From contig NZ_CP104562.2 in assembly GCF_025398155.2 (NCBI RefSeq), forward strand, positions 248,001 through 312,000: a stretch of DNA of 64,000 nucleotides, written 5' to 3'. The notes beneath the pieces are model-generated. The model saw only the letters and a program-made list of their open reading frames with translations, made no database searches and was not told the DNA's origin. This DNA comes from Roseateles amylovorans (GTDB lineage: Bacteria; Pseudomonadota; Gammaproteobacteria; Burkholderiales; Burkholderiaceae_C). The position numbers were made by a program, and so were the translations under genes. Shown here in pieces: positions 50,334 through 59,084 of the stretch. Within the stretch, counting starts at the first letter, position 1; each line of letters opens with the position of its first letter.

Positions 50334-50576
50334 TCAGCCGTTGCGACGGGCGTTGGCAGCACGCAGTTCAGCGGCGAAGGAGGGCATGCTCTCTTCGTAC
50401 TGAGCGGCCAGGGCCAGCAGTTCGCGCTCGGCGCGAGCCATGCGGGAGGCCTCCAGGTGTGCCTTGACGTTGCTGATGGTACGGGCCCACACGCGGGCAC
50501 CGATGGTGGCAAACGTGCCGCCGCGACGCACCGTGCGGCTCAGCGGAAGACCGAAGGTTTGAGTAGCGACGCTCAT
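50334..50576 (-). CDS. Small hypothetical protein (80 residues)
   Basis: It begins MSVATQTFGLPLSRTVRRGG and has a basic, helical middle (ISNVKAHLEASRMARAERELL) and a Arg-rich end. There is no membrane segment. It somewhat resembles the small Arg-rich proteins of the DUF1127 type, but this is not certain. GGAAATCGCC precedes the ATG. It has its own terminator and is divergent from a LysR gene, with a perfect 20-bp palindrome in between, so it may be the regulated target. Confidence 0.7.
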   Translation of the reverse strand: MSVATQTFGLPLSRTVRRGGTFATIGARVWARTISNVKAHLEASRMARAERELLALAAQYEESMPSFAAELRAANARRNG

Positions 50577-50631
50577 GGCGATTTCCTTTGTTTTGACTGT
50601 GGTGTGGCTCTTGTAGAACCGACGGAACGAA

Positions 50632-50651
50632 GTCTAGGGTTAACCCTAGAC
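50632..50651. promoter_or_regulatory. Perfect 20-bp palindrome, probable operator
   Basis: GTCTAGGGTTAACCCTAGAC reads the same on both strands. It lies 56 nt upstream of the 80-residue gene and about 200 nt upstream of the LysR gene. Perfect palindromes of this size with a TTAA centre are typical of dimeric repressor sites; the binding protein is unknown. Confidence 0.7.
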
Positions 50652-50848
50652 ATGACGCTAATGAAAAGCCGGAATCAGATGTATAAGCGGCGTGAATATC
50701 GTTGCGCGATGTGCGCCGCCGCCGTGAACCGCATCACACACTGAGCCCGGTGAAGCGACTTACCGCACGGAATGCGGCGCGTGTTGGCCGGGAAGGCCGG
50801 CTGAGATCAGCGCCATTGGTGTGAACAACTGCTCGTTCTGACACGGCC

Positions 50849-51850
50849 ATGAGCTTTCGGAATCTCGATCTCAACCTGCTGAAGGTGTTCGATGCGGTGA
50901 TGGCCGAGCGCAGCCTGACCCGCGCCGCCGAACGCCTGGCGATGACGCAACCGGCGGTCAGCCATGCGCTGAAGCGGCTGCGCGAAGCGCTGGGTGAGGA
51001 CCTGTTCGTGCGCCAGGCCTTCGGCATGAAGCCCACTTCGCGGGCCGAAGGGCTCTGGCCGGAGGTTCGCGCCGCACTCACCCGGCTGCGGGTCGCGCTG
51101 GATCCCGGCGACTACCAACCGGAAGCCGAGGAGTTCACCTTCCGCCTCGCGATGGCCGACGCCACCGCCGCGTTGATCCTCCCGCCGCTGATGCAAGGCC
51201 TGGAGCAGATGCGAGCGCTGGCCAACATCCATGTGTTGCCACTGACCACGCGGGATCCCCGCGCGCTGTTGGAGCAAGGGGAGGCCGACTTCGCCCTGGG
51301 CTACTTCCCCATGGCGGTGGCCGCACTGAAGGGCCAAGGCCAGATGGCCGCCATCCGACAGCAGCGCTTGTACGACTCCTATTACGTCTGCGTGATGCGG
51401 CGCGGGCATCCGCTGGCAGACCGGGAACTGACGCTGGACGCCTTCTGCCAAGCCCATCACTTGCTGGTCAGCTTTTCGGGGCGACCGCATGGGTTCGTGG
51501 ACGAAGCGCTGGCCGCCCTCAAGCGCAGCCGCCGCATCGTGCTGACCGTCAACCAGTTCTTCACCGCCGGCCGGGTGGTGGCCCATTCGGATCTGTTGAC
51601 GGTCCTGCCGCAATCCTTCATCACTGCCACCGGCTATCAGGAATCGCTGATCTACCGCCCGTTGCCGCTGACCCTGGCGCCGGTGCATGTGGATCTGCTC
51701 TGGCATTTGCGCAACGAGGATCGCAGTGCCCAGCGATGGATGCGGGAGCGATTGATCGCGTCGGTCGCCAACCCCGCGGCGGCGGTCGCGCCGACGACGG
51801 CCGATGGCGTTGAGGACGCCGCCCTGTCGATGCTCCGGCGCGCCGACTGA
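50849..51850 (+). CDS. LysR-family transcriptional regulator
   Basis: A 333-residue LysR protein. The winged helix-turn-helix is at the N-terminus (NLDLNLLKVFDAVMAERSLT, then RLAMTQPAVSHALKRLREAL), followed by a PBP2-type effector domain (EFTFRLAMADATAALILPPL, HPLADRELTLDAF). The effector is unknown. The C-terminal Ala-rich tail is not conserved. It is divergent from the small gene at 50334. Confidence 0.92.
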   Translation: MSFRNLDLNLLKVFDAVMAERSLTRAAERLAMTQPAVSHALKRLREALGEDLFVRQAFGMKPTSRAEGLWPEVRAALTRLRVALDPGDYQPEAEEFTFRLAMADATAALILPPLMQGLEQMRALANIHVLPLTTRDPRALLEQGEADFALGYFPMAVAALKGQGQMAAIRQQRLYDSYYVCVMRRGHPLADRELTLDAFCQAHHLLVSFSGRPHGFVDEALAALKRSRRIVLTVNQFFTAGRVVAHSDLLTVLPQSFITATGYQESLIYRPLPLTLAPVHVDLLWHLRNEDRSAQRWMRERLIASVANPAAAVAPTTADGVEDAALSMLRRAD

Positions 51851-51967
51851 GCGCGCACGTCCGGGCAGAACGTCGGTGCCGCCGCGCCGGCTGCTGATGG
51901 GCCGACGTCAAGCGCCACGCTCAAAGCCAAGCCCCAACGCCGAGCCAAACGGCGACAATCGCGCCCC

Positions 51968-52816
51968 ATGAGCATTGCCCACGACCTTTCCGACGCCGAG
52001 TTCGACGAACTCGACGACCTTCTCGCCGCCACGCCCGAACCGCTCCAGGCCCTGGATGCATCCATGCTGGACGGCTATCTCTGCGGCGTGCTGGTCCAGC
52101 CCCGCCTGATCCCGATCGAGGATTGGCTGCCGCCGGTCTTCGACTTCGAAGGCCGCCCGCTGCCGGACGACGTGGATCCCGCCTGGCTAGCCCGGGTTCG
52201 CGGTCTGGTGGAGCGTCGGTATGCGTCCCTGAACCAGAGCATGCTGGAGCAGGGCTGGTTCTATCCGCTGGTGCTGGACCTGGACGCAGAGGCCGAAGGC
52301 GAGGGCGAGGGCGACCCGGCCAATGAGGGCCAGGACGCCGCTGGCGAGGCAACCCCGCAGGATGCCAGCGCCTCCGCGACCGCGCCTGCCGCTGACGTGT
52401 CGACAGAAGCGGAGACAGAGCCCGAGGCCGACTTGGACGTTCCCACCGATCCCATCACCCGGGCGCTGCTGCCGTGGGTGGGCGGATTCGAATATGCGGC
52501 GGTGACCTTCCCCGACCTGCACGAGCAGGCCGACGATAACGTCAACACCCTGCTGGCGCGGCTGTATCGCCACCTGCCGGTGGAGACGCCGGAGGAGCAG
52601 GAAATCGTCGACCTGATGAACCGCGAGCACCCGCTCAAGGACATCGACGACGCCATCGAGGACCTGGTGCTGACGGTCGTCGACCTGCAAGCCGCCACGG
52701 AGTCGCAGCGTTTCCATGTGGAGCAGGTGCGCCGGGACGTGCCCAAGCTCGGACGCAACGATCCGTGCCACTGCGGCTCCGGCAAGAAGTACAAGCAGTG
52801 CCACGGGGCGACCTGA
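51968..52816 (+). CDS. UPF0149/YecA-family protein with SEC-C motif
   Basis: A 282-residue protein. The N-terminal YecA/YgfB domain has MLDGYLCGVLVQPRLIPIED; an acidic and Ala-rich linker (about residues 105-155) follows; then a second conserved part (ALLPWVGGFEYAAVTFPDL). The C-terminus is a zinc-binding SEC-C motif, GRNDPCHCGSGKKYKQCHG, as in SecA. Its biological role is not known to me; the SEC-C motif suggests contact with ribosomes or SecB-like partners. Confidence 0.88.
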   Translation: MSIAHDLSDAEFDELDDLLAATPEPLQALDASMLDGYLCGVLVQPRLIPIEDWLPPVFDFEGRPLPDDVDPAWLARVRGLVERRYASLNQSMLEQGWFYPLVLDLDAEAEGEGEGDPANEGQDAAGEATPQDASASATAPAADVSTEAETEPEADLDVPTDPITRALLPWVGGFEYAAVTFPDLHEQADDNVNTLLARLYRHLPVETPEEQEIVDLMNREHPLKDIDDAIEDLVLTVVDLQAATESQRFHVEQVRRDVPKLGRNDPCHCGSGKKYKQCHGAT

Positions 52817-52958
52817 TCGTCTGAGGCGGGGCGCGCGCCAGGCCGGGCCGGGAGGCCGGGCGTCCCCGAATGCGCATCACGTCGCCACACTGCGGCGCGT
52901 ACCGCCGCGTACCGCCGCGTATCGGCCCTCCCGGCGCGGAGCCGATGCTCCGCAGCGC

Positions 52959-53804
52959 TCAGATCTCGATCACGAGTTCGGGCCGGAAGTCTTCCTGCTC
53001 GCCCTTCTTTTCGTAGCCCAGCGGATTGGCCACCACCCGGCAGCGGTGGACGGCGCCTTCGCCGCGCTCGGGTTGCGGCGTTTCGACCACGTAATCATTC
53101 AGGCAATGCAGATGGCCGTGCATCCACACGTCGGCCAGCGGGAACATCGCGTCCAGCGCATTGCAGAAGCCGGCGGTGCCGGGTGTCAGGCCGTAGCGCG
53201 GGTCGGCGCTGCGCAGGCTGGGCGCGAAATGGCTGACCACCGCCGTCTTGCCGTCGAAGGGCGTTTCCAGCGTGCGTCGCAGCCAGTCCTGGCAGTCCAG
53301 CGCCAACGCGCGCAGGTCCTCCGCCAGCATCGGTTGGCCGTTGCGCAAGGTCGAGTATTTGCGCAGGTAGTAGTTGGCCGCGCGGAAGGCCTTGTCGCGG
53401 GCCGCGAGCTGCTGGGTGAGCGTCGGCAGGCCGACCGCCAGCGCATCGAAGTCGCTCCACAGCGTGGTGCCGACAAAGCGAACCCCGTCAATGACGATGA
53501 CCTCTCGGTCCAGCCACTCGATGCCCAGTTCCTCGCAGGTCCGACGCAGGCGGTCATAGGTGGGCGTGTACTCCAGGCCGTCGAACTCATGGTTGCCCGG
53601 CACGTACAAGACCCGCGACCAGGCGGCGTCTGGCCGCAACGGCGAGAAACGGCCCAACCCAAAATCGTCGGTCACCAGCCGCGAACCGGCTTGGTAGGAG
53701 CCGACATCGCCGGCCAGCACCAGCAGGTCCACGCCCGGAACGGCGGTGCTGGTGAAATCGGTCTGGCGCTCCAGGTGGAGATCGGAAATCAGCTGCAGGC
53801 GCAC
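52959..53804 (-). CDS. Calcineurin-like metallophosphoesterase
   Basis: About 281 residues from GTG 53804. The metallophosphoesterase blocks are LISDLHLE (DxH), LAGDVGS (GDx), VPGNHEFDG (GNHE) and WMHGHLHCLNDY (GHxH). Substrate is unknown. The frame is open to 53999 without family resemblance, and no good ribosome site marks the start, so the first residues are uncertain. It is divergent from the universal stress protein gene. Confidence 0.85.
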   Translation of the reverse strand: MRLQLISDLHLERQTDFTSTAVPGVDLLVLAGDVGSYQAGSRLVTDDFGLGRFSPLRPDAAWSRVLYVPGNHEFDGLEYTPTYDRLRRTCEELGIEWLDREVIVIDGVRFVGTTLWSDFDALAVGLPTLTQQLAARDKAFRAANYYLRKYSTLRNGQPMLAEDLRALALDCQDWLRRTLETPFDGKTAVVSHFAPSLRSADPRYGLTPGTAGFCNALDAMFPLADVWMHGHLHCLNDYVVETPQPERGEGAVHRCRVVANPLGYEKKGEQEDFRPELVIEI

Positions 53805-54189
53805 GGTGGCAGTAGGGCGGAAGAACGGTAGGGAACAAACCACGGCCTGTCGCTGGAAGGGGGGCGGCCCTGCCGTGGTGGCGAATTCAGTGTCGATTGT
53901 CACCGGCGGGCCGACGCCTTGCAGCGAGTTGGACTCGCCAGTCGCCTGTCGGCGCGAACCGGGGCATGAGGGCGCGAACACCGGCGGCGGCCGTTGCATC
54001 GAGCGTCATCACCCTTGGCTCGCAGGAATGGGTGGTCGCCCGGACTGGCCGGGGGCCAGGGCTTGCGCTCACTGCGCTTTCGTCAAGCGCCGCTGATCCG
54101 GTGGCGCTGACTCGGTTTTGCGCAGGATCGCTGTGCCACACTGGCTCAAGCCAATGTCGGCACAAGCTCATGTCACTGGAGGAGTCCCC
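53805..54189. other. Divergent intergenic region, phosphoesterase / universal stress gene
   Basis: About 385 nt. I see no gene with support here; open frames are shadows. It must hold both promoters. GGAGGAG directly upstream of ATG 54190 is the only site that can be assigned. Confidence 0.5.
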
Positions 54190-54612
54190 ATGAAGATCCT
54201 GGTTGCAGTCGATGGCAGCGTCTACAGCAAGCGCATGCTGGCCTATCTGGCCGCGCACGACGAGTGGCTGGGCGGCGCCCATGAATACACCATCGCCCAC
54301 GTCGTCGCGGCCATCCCGCCGCGGGCGGCCGCTGTGCTCGACAAGTCCGTCGTCGCCGGCTACTACACCGACGAGGCCGAGAAGGTGCTCAAGCCGATCC
54401 GCAGCTTCATGGAAAAGCACGGCATCGTGGCGAAGTACGTCGTCAAGACGGGCCATGCGTCCGAGGCCCTGAGCGCGGTGGCCCAGAAGGGAAAGTACGA
54501 CCTGCTGATGATGGGCTCCCACGGCCACACCGCCTTGGGCAAGCTCGTGCTCGGGTCGGTGGCCACCAAGGTGATGGCGAATTGCGATGTGCCGGTGCTG
54601 CTGATTCGCTGA
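54190..54612 (+). CDS. Universal stress protein (UspA family)
   Basis: A 140-residue single-domain Usp protein. It begins MKILVAVDGSVYSKRMLAYL, and has the ATP-binding type signature MGSHGHTALGKLVLGSVATK followed by VPVLLIR. GGAGGAG lies 6 nt before the ATG. Such proteins bind ATP and act in stress survival; no specific role can be inferred. Confidence 0.92.
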   Translation: MKILVAVDGSVYSKRMLAYLAAHDEWLGGAHEYTIAHVVAAIPPRAAAVLDKSVVAGYYTDEAEKVLKPIRSFMEKHGIVAKYVVKTGHASEALSAVAQKGKYDLLMMGSHGHTALGKLVLGSVATKVMANCDVPVLLIR

Positions 54613-54823
54613 CCGCGTTCCGAGGCGTTGACGATGCGCGTGTCTCAGACGTCCAGCGCAATGGATCGACCCTCCATCCCAGCCGTGTCAGGGGATGGAC
54701 ATCACGTGGGAACGATGAAGACACGCGCTCCCGCGACCGTGTGTCGGGTGGATCTCAGCGCGGCGGTGACGGCGCTGCGGTGACCGTGCGACGGTGAAGG
54801 CGCGGCAGTCGCGGCGTCCGCTG

Positions 54824-55045
54824 TCAGCTGCGTCGCGCCGCCATCCACGACAGCGGAGAGTCGGTCGCCGTGCGCGAGCCGGACTGTGATTCCAGCCCGT
54901 AGTCGCTGCGTCGGAAGTCCTCGTACTCGTTCGCATCGCCAAAACTCGCTTCCATGCCGAAGGCGGTGCCCATGTCGGCAGGCTCCGGTTCATGGACCTC
55001 GGAGCTGGTGCGGCGGAAAAGGCGCAGGGCGGAAGCGAATCGCAT
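54824..55045 (-). CDS. Small hypothetical protein (73 residues)
   Basis: It begins MRFASALRLFRRTSSEVHEP and continues with an acidic, Gly/Ser-rich, probably disordered sequence (FGDANEYEDFRRSDYG). GAGG lies 7 nt before the ATG. No family was recognised. Confidence is low because of the length and composition. Confidence 0.45.
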   Translation of the reverse strand: MRFASALRLFRRTSSEVHEPEPADMGTAFGMEASFGDANEYEDFRRSDYGLESQSGSRTATDSPLSWMAARRS

Positions 55046-55321
55046 GGTGGACCTCGTCGGGAAAGCACGGGGTTTGTGAAGGACGATCCGCAGTGCAAGT
55101 GATGCGAAACGTGCTATGCCACAGTGTGAGCCATCTTGTCTTCAGGCAAATCCCCAAATTGGGTGGGACGGAAAAAGACGTTCACAAATACACACAGATT
55201 GGTGCAGGGCCACAACGGGTGCGGCGAAATAACCACTTCTCCCACTTCGGGAGGGTGCCCCCCGCATTTGAGGGTGACTATGCTCTCGCCCTTCTGATCT
55301 CGTGAGAAGACGTAACCGCCC

Positions 55322-55546
55322 ATGTCCCCGCTGATTCATAAATCGCTGACCTGGAGCATCGTCGGCACCGTGGTGCTGATGTCCGCCTGGTTGGCCGACA
55401 ATGTTCAGGATGCCCATGACCGCAGCCGGTTTCGTCCTGGCTTCGCCTTGAAGGACAGCGCCCGTCCGGCGCCCACGGCGTCGACTCTGGCCGCCGCCCT
55501 GCCGCAGGCTCGCGAAGACCGCGTCCAGGTCGCTGTCAAGCGTTGA
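55322..55546 (+). CDS. Small hypothetical protein with N-terminal membrane segment
   Basis: A 74-residue product. It starts MSPLIHKSLTWSIVGTVVLM, which forms a signal or anchor helix, followed by a basic, Ala/Arg-rich part. No family was recognised. The approx. 275 nt upstream hold no other gene; a short hairpin CTCCCacttcGGGAG is near 55238. Confidence 0.45.
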   Translation: MSPLIHKSLTWSIVGTVVLMSAWLADNVQDAHDRSRFRPGFALKDSARPAPTASTLAAALPQAREDRVQVAVKR

Positions 55547-55630
55547 TCCCCCGGCTCGACCGAATCACGCCCCGCTGATCGCCGCCATGAAGGATGCGCC
55601 CAGGTGCGCGGGCTTTGGCGTGGCAAGGGT

Positions 55631-56569
55631 TCAGGGCTGCAGCGCCGTGCGCGCGCCCTCGGCCAGCGCCTGACCGATCTGGTCCAGCAACGCGGGCGGT
55701 CCAGCGCCGAGTTCGACCTGCTCGGATTCCGCCCCCAGCTTCCATTGGTGCCAATACAGCGCCACCTCCACCTGAACCTCCGGTCGCAGGGCCACCAGCT
55801 CGCCGCTGGCCAGTTGGGCGCGCACCTGCAGCTCCGGCGCCACGCCGATGCCCCAACCCCTCCGCACCGCATGCACATAGGCTTCGCTGGAGGGGACATA
55901 GCGCGCGTTCAGCCGCGCCGCCCGCAGGCCGAGCGCCTGACGCACCCACTGCTGCTGGGTATCGTCCTTGCGATTGAAGACCACGAACGGCAGTTGTGAG
56001 ACCTCGGTGGCCCGCAGCCCGTGGGGCAGCGCCTGCGCGATGAAGGCCGGGCTCGCGACCGCCAGATAGCGCATCACGCCCAGCGGCTGAGCCACGCAGC
56101 CACGCAGGGCCTGTTTGACCGTGGTCACGCAGCCCAGCACCTCGCCTTGACGCAGCCAGTCATGGGTGAAGTCCTGGTCGTCCACCACCAGCTCCAGACC
56201 AAACCCCTCGCGCAAGCCGCGCTGCACCAGCGGATCCAGGGCCGGCAGCACCCAGGTGGCCAGGCTGTCGGCATTCACCGCAATCGGCAGCCGCTCGGCA
56301 CTGGTGCCGCGCACGCCCAACTCCCGCACCACCTCCGCCCTCAGCGCATGCAACTGACGGGCGAAGCGCAGCAGCCGCTTGCCGGGCTCGGTCAGCCTCA
56401 GCGGGCGGGACCGGACCACCAGGAGTTGCCCCACCTGCGCTTCCAGGCTGCGCAGCCGCTGGGAGACAGCGCTCTGGGTGATCGCCAGGGTCTCGGCCGC
56501 ACGCTCGAAGCTGCGCTCATCTGCCAGCGCGGCCAGGCAGTCCAGGCCCGCGGCGTCGAGATCCTTCAT
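55631..56569 (-). CDS. argP: LysR-family regulator ArgP (IciA type)
   Basis: A 312-residue LysR protein. The N-terminus has the ArgP arrangement LDCLAALADERSFERAAETL and ITQSAVSQRLRSLEAQVGQL, with the effector part IAVNADSLATWVLPAL typical of ArgP. ArgP activates the arginine/lysine exporter gene argO (lysE), and such an exporter gene lies divergently at 56868. The assignment uses both sequence and this arrangement. Confidence 0.9.
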   Translation of the reverse strand: MKDLDAAGLDCLAALADERSFERAAETLAITQSAVSQRLRSLEAQVGQLLVVRSRPLRLTEPGKRLLRFARQLHALRAEVVRELGVRGTSAERLPIAVNADSLATWVLPALDPLVQRGLREGFGLELVVDDQDFTHDWLRQGEVLGCVTTVKQALRGCVAQPLGVMRYLAVASPAFIAQALPHGLRATEVSQLPFVVFNRKDDTQQQWVRQALGLRAARLNARYVPSSEAYVHAVRRGWGIGVAPELQVRAQLASGELVALRPEVQVEVALYWHQWKLGAESEQVELGAGPPALLDQIGQALAEGARTALQP

Positions 56570-56604
56570 GAGCGGACCCCAGGCTCGAACAAGTCATGTG
56601 TCAT

Positions 56605-56632
56605 GGCTGATGGCTGATGGCTGATGGCTGAT
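56605..56632 (+). repeat. Four tandem copies of GGCTGAT
   Basis: A 7-nt repeat in the divergent gap between argP and argO, about 36 nt before the argP start. It is another heptamer array, with a different unit from that at 44631. Confidence 0.85.
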
Positions 56633-56721
56633 GACGGGCGCCTTGCGAATGAGCGCCGAAAAGATGCAAAAGGCGCAAGCGAGAGCAACCGATCTCCATA
56701 AGCGCCACTTATGTACTCGCT

Positions 56722-56735
56722 GAGATATTAATCTC
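56722..56735. promoter_or_regulatory. Possible ArgP-binding site
   Basis: GAGAT-ATTA-ATCTC, a short inverted repeat of LysR type (T-N11-A-like) in the argP/argO gap. It lies in the AT-rich part, 133 nt before the argO start. ArgP binding here is an inference. Confidence 0.4.
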
Positions 56736-56867
56736 GCTTCATCGGCGCGACCGCTCTCGTGACAATCCGCCCGTCGCGCATCCGCCGAATTTTTCGGCGT
56801 GAAGGGTCTCGCCCCCAAGATTTCGCAGCCCGCTCGCTTCCTTCCCTTCTTCCAAGGCATTGCCGCC

Positions 56868-57488
56868 ATGTCCCTCCCCAGCGCCGCATTGATGCAAGGC
56901 TGGCTCACCGGAGCCGGCCTGATCGTCGCTATCGGCGCCCAGAACGCGCTGGTGCTGCGGCAGGGGCTGATGCGCCAGCATGTGGCGCCGGTGGTGATGG
57001 TGTGTGCCCTCTCGGACATGTTGCTGATCTGGCTGGGCGTGTTCGGCCTGGGCCGGCTGATTGCCGCCAGTCCGTTGCTGATGGAGGTGTTCCGCTGGGG
57101 CGGCGCGCTGTTCCTGCTGGCGTATTCGCTGACGGCGGCCCGCCGGGCGCTGTGGCCCAAGGCCGGCCTGCAGGCGCAGGCGGGCAGTGCCTCGCTGACG
57201 GCGGTGCTGAGCAGCACGCTGGCCATGACTTATCTGAATCCCCATGTCTACCTGGACACGGTGGTGTTGCTGGGCACCCTCGGCGCCCAGCAGCCGGCCG
57301 CCGGGCAGACGGCGTTCGCCGTCGGCGCCTCGGTGGCGTCCTGGATGTGGTTTTCGCTGCTGGGCTTCGGCGCGGCGGCGGTGGCGGTGCCGTTGCGCCG
57401 TCCGGCGGTCTGGCGCAGCATCGACGCCGTGATCGCCCTGGTGATGGCCTGGCTGGGCCTGCAGTTGCTGTTGCGCCCCTTGGGCTGA
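56868..57488 (+). CDS. argO: LysE/ArgO amino-acid exporter
   Basis: A 206-residue membrane protein with about six helices. The LysE signature GAGLIVAIGAQNALVLRQGL is near residue 14, and MTYLNPHVYLDTVVLLG is the second conserved block. It exports arginine or lysine. ATG 56868 begins MSLPSAALMQGW; the frame is open upstream to 56799 without family resemblance. dadA-like gene follows after 10 nt. Confidence 0.9.
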   Translation: MSLPSAALMQGWLTGAGLIVAIGAQNALVLRQGLMRQHVAPVVMVCALSDMLLIWLGVFGLGRLIAASPLLMEVFRWGGALFLLAYSLTAARRALWPKAGLQAQAGSASLTAVLSSTLAMTYLNPHVYLDTVVLLGTLGAQQPAAGQTAFAVGASVASWMWFSLLGFGAAAVAVPLRRPAVWRSIDAVIALVMAWLGLQLLLRPLG

Positions 57489-57498
57489 GGAGTTCCGT

Positions 57499-58824
57499 AT
57501 GAAAGTGATCGTCCTGGGCGCCGGCATCATCGGCATCCACACCGCGTGGTATTTGCTGGAGCAGGGCCATGACGTGGTCGTGGTCGACCGTCAGCCCGAT
57601 GCCGCGCTGGAAACCAGCTTCGCCAACGGTGCGCAGATCTCGGTCTGCTTCTGTGAGCCGTGGGCCAATGCCGGAGCCCCGCTGAAGGTGGCCAAGTGGC
57701 TGCTGCGCGATGACGCACCGCTGCTGTTCCGTCCCCGCATGGACCCGGCGCAGTGGCGCTGGGGCCTGTCCTTCCTTGGACAGTGCACCACTGCCGCCTT
57801 CGAGCGCAATGTCGGCCAACTGGTGCGACTCGGTCGCTACAGCCATGAGTCGATGCGCGCGCTGGTGGATCAGACCGGCATTGAATACAACCGCGTCGAA
57901 CGCGGCATCCTGCACTTCTTCGGCAGCGAGGCCGATTTCCAGGCGGGCGCGGAGGGCGCGGAGATCATGCGCCGCCACGGCGTGGACCGCCGTGTGCTGT
58001 CGCGCGAGGAAGTCCTGGCGATCGAGCCGGCGCTGCGCTCCGGCGAACGCTATGTGCATGGCGGCACCTACACGCCCAGCGATGAGTCCGGCGATGCGCG
58101 TGTCTTCACCCAGGCGCTGGCGCGACTGGCCGCCGCACGCGGGGCGCAGTTCCTGTGGAATCACGACATCGACGCCCTGCAACCGCAAGGCGGCGCCCAC
58201 GGCACCGAGATCGCCGGCGTGCAGATCCGGTCCCGCGAGACCGGTCAGACCCAATGGCTCAAGGGCGATGCGTATGTGGTCGCGCTGGCCTCTTACGCCC
58301 CCGGCCTGATGAAGCCGCTGGGCGAGCACCTCAACATCTATCCGGCCAAGGGCTACTCGGCCACCTTGCGGCTCAAGAAGCCGGAAGCCGCCAGCATGGT
58401 CAGCCTGCTGGACGATGCCCGCAAGATCGCGATCTCGCGCCTGGGCGACCATGTCCGGATCGCCGGCACCGCGGAGCTGGTGGGCCTGGATACCAGCCTG
58501 GACAGCCCCACCTCCAAGGTGCGCTGCGAGTCCCTGGTGCGGCGCTATGAGGAACTGTTCCCCGGCGTGGCCGATCTCTCCGAACCCAACTACTGGACCG
58601 GTCTTCGCCCCAGCACGCCGACCAACGTGCCCTACATCGGCCGCAGCGAAAAGGCGTCCAATCTGTGGCTCAATGCCGGTCACGGTACTTTGGGCTGGAC
58701 CCACGGGGCGGGCTCCGGCCGGGCGCTGGCGGAACTCATCAACGGCCAGCGGCCCGAGCTGGACTTTGCGTTCTACGGTCCTGCGTTGCCGGCCAGGTCC
58801 GTGCGTCGGTTGCAGACGGCCTGA
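57499..58824 (+). CDS. dadA: D-amino acid dehydrogenase (DadA type)
   Basis: A 441-residue FAD-dependent DAO-family enzyme. The Rossmann motif is VIVLGAGIIGIHTAWYLLEQ, then the DadA-like ETSFANGAQISVCFCEPWAN. The C-terminal part has NLWLNAGHGTLGWTHGAGSG, typical of DadA. It oxidises D-amino acids to oxo acids, feeding electrons to the membrane. It is 10 nt after argO, so the two may form an amino-acid operon. Confidence 0.9.
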   Translation: MKVIVLGAGIIGIHTAWYLLEQGHDVVVVDRQPDAALETSFANGAQISVCFCEPWANAGAPLKVAKWLLRDDAPLLFRPRMDPAQWRWGLSFLGQCTTAAFERNVGQLVRLGRYSHESMRALVDQTGIEYNRVERGILHFFGSEADFQAGAEGAEIMRRHGVDRRVLSREEVLAIEPALRSGERYVHGGTYTPSDESGDARVFTQALARLAAARGAQFLWNHDIDALQPQGGAHGTEIAGVQIRSRETGQTQWLKGDAYVVALASYAPGLMKPLGEHLNIYPAKGYSATLRLKKPEAASMVSLLDDARKIAISRLGDHVRIAGTAELVGLDTSLDSPTSKVRCESLVRRYEELFPGVADLSEPNYWTGLRPSTPTNVPYIGRSEKASNLWLNAGHGTLGWTHGAGSGRALAELINGQRPELDFAFYGPALPARSVRRLQTA

Positions 58825-59007
58825 ATGGTCTGAACGGCCTGAACGGTCTTTTGACGGGCACCCAGGCCGCGCGGAACGACGCTGTCCGACGCATTCATCG
58901 ACACCAACGCCGGCGCCAACGCAGGCGATGAGCGCCGGTTTCGACGGCGATCTGCCTGCACGCCAGGCATTTCGTCACGGCATCGTCACCGCCTGACGAA
59001 GGCACGA

Positions 59008-59041
59008 AAAAAGGGGCACGGCTAGAATCCGCGCCCTTTTT
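59008..59041 (+). terminator. Possible terminator or promoter-containing inverted repeat
   Basis: AAAAAGGG (59008-59015) and CCCTTTTT (59034-59041) are complementary and followed by TCC; an 18-nt loop contains TAGAAT, which could be the -10 of the next gene. Both uses are possible. Confidence 0.4.
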
Positions 59042-59084
59042 CCATTTCCTGGATCGGCGTTCGCGCACCGGTCCCGTACGCACC

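Noticed and set aside
50457..50744. 95-codon frame with CxxC pairs on the plus strand
   Set aside because: It runs antisense through the 80-residue gene and across the palindrome; the Cys pattern is probably chance.
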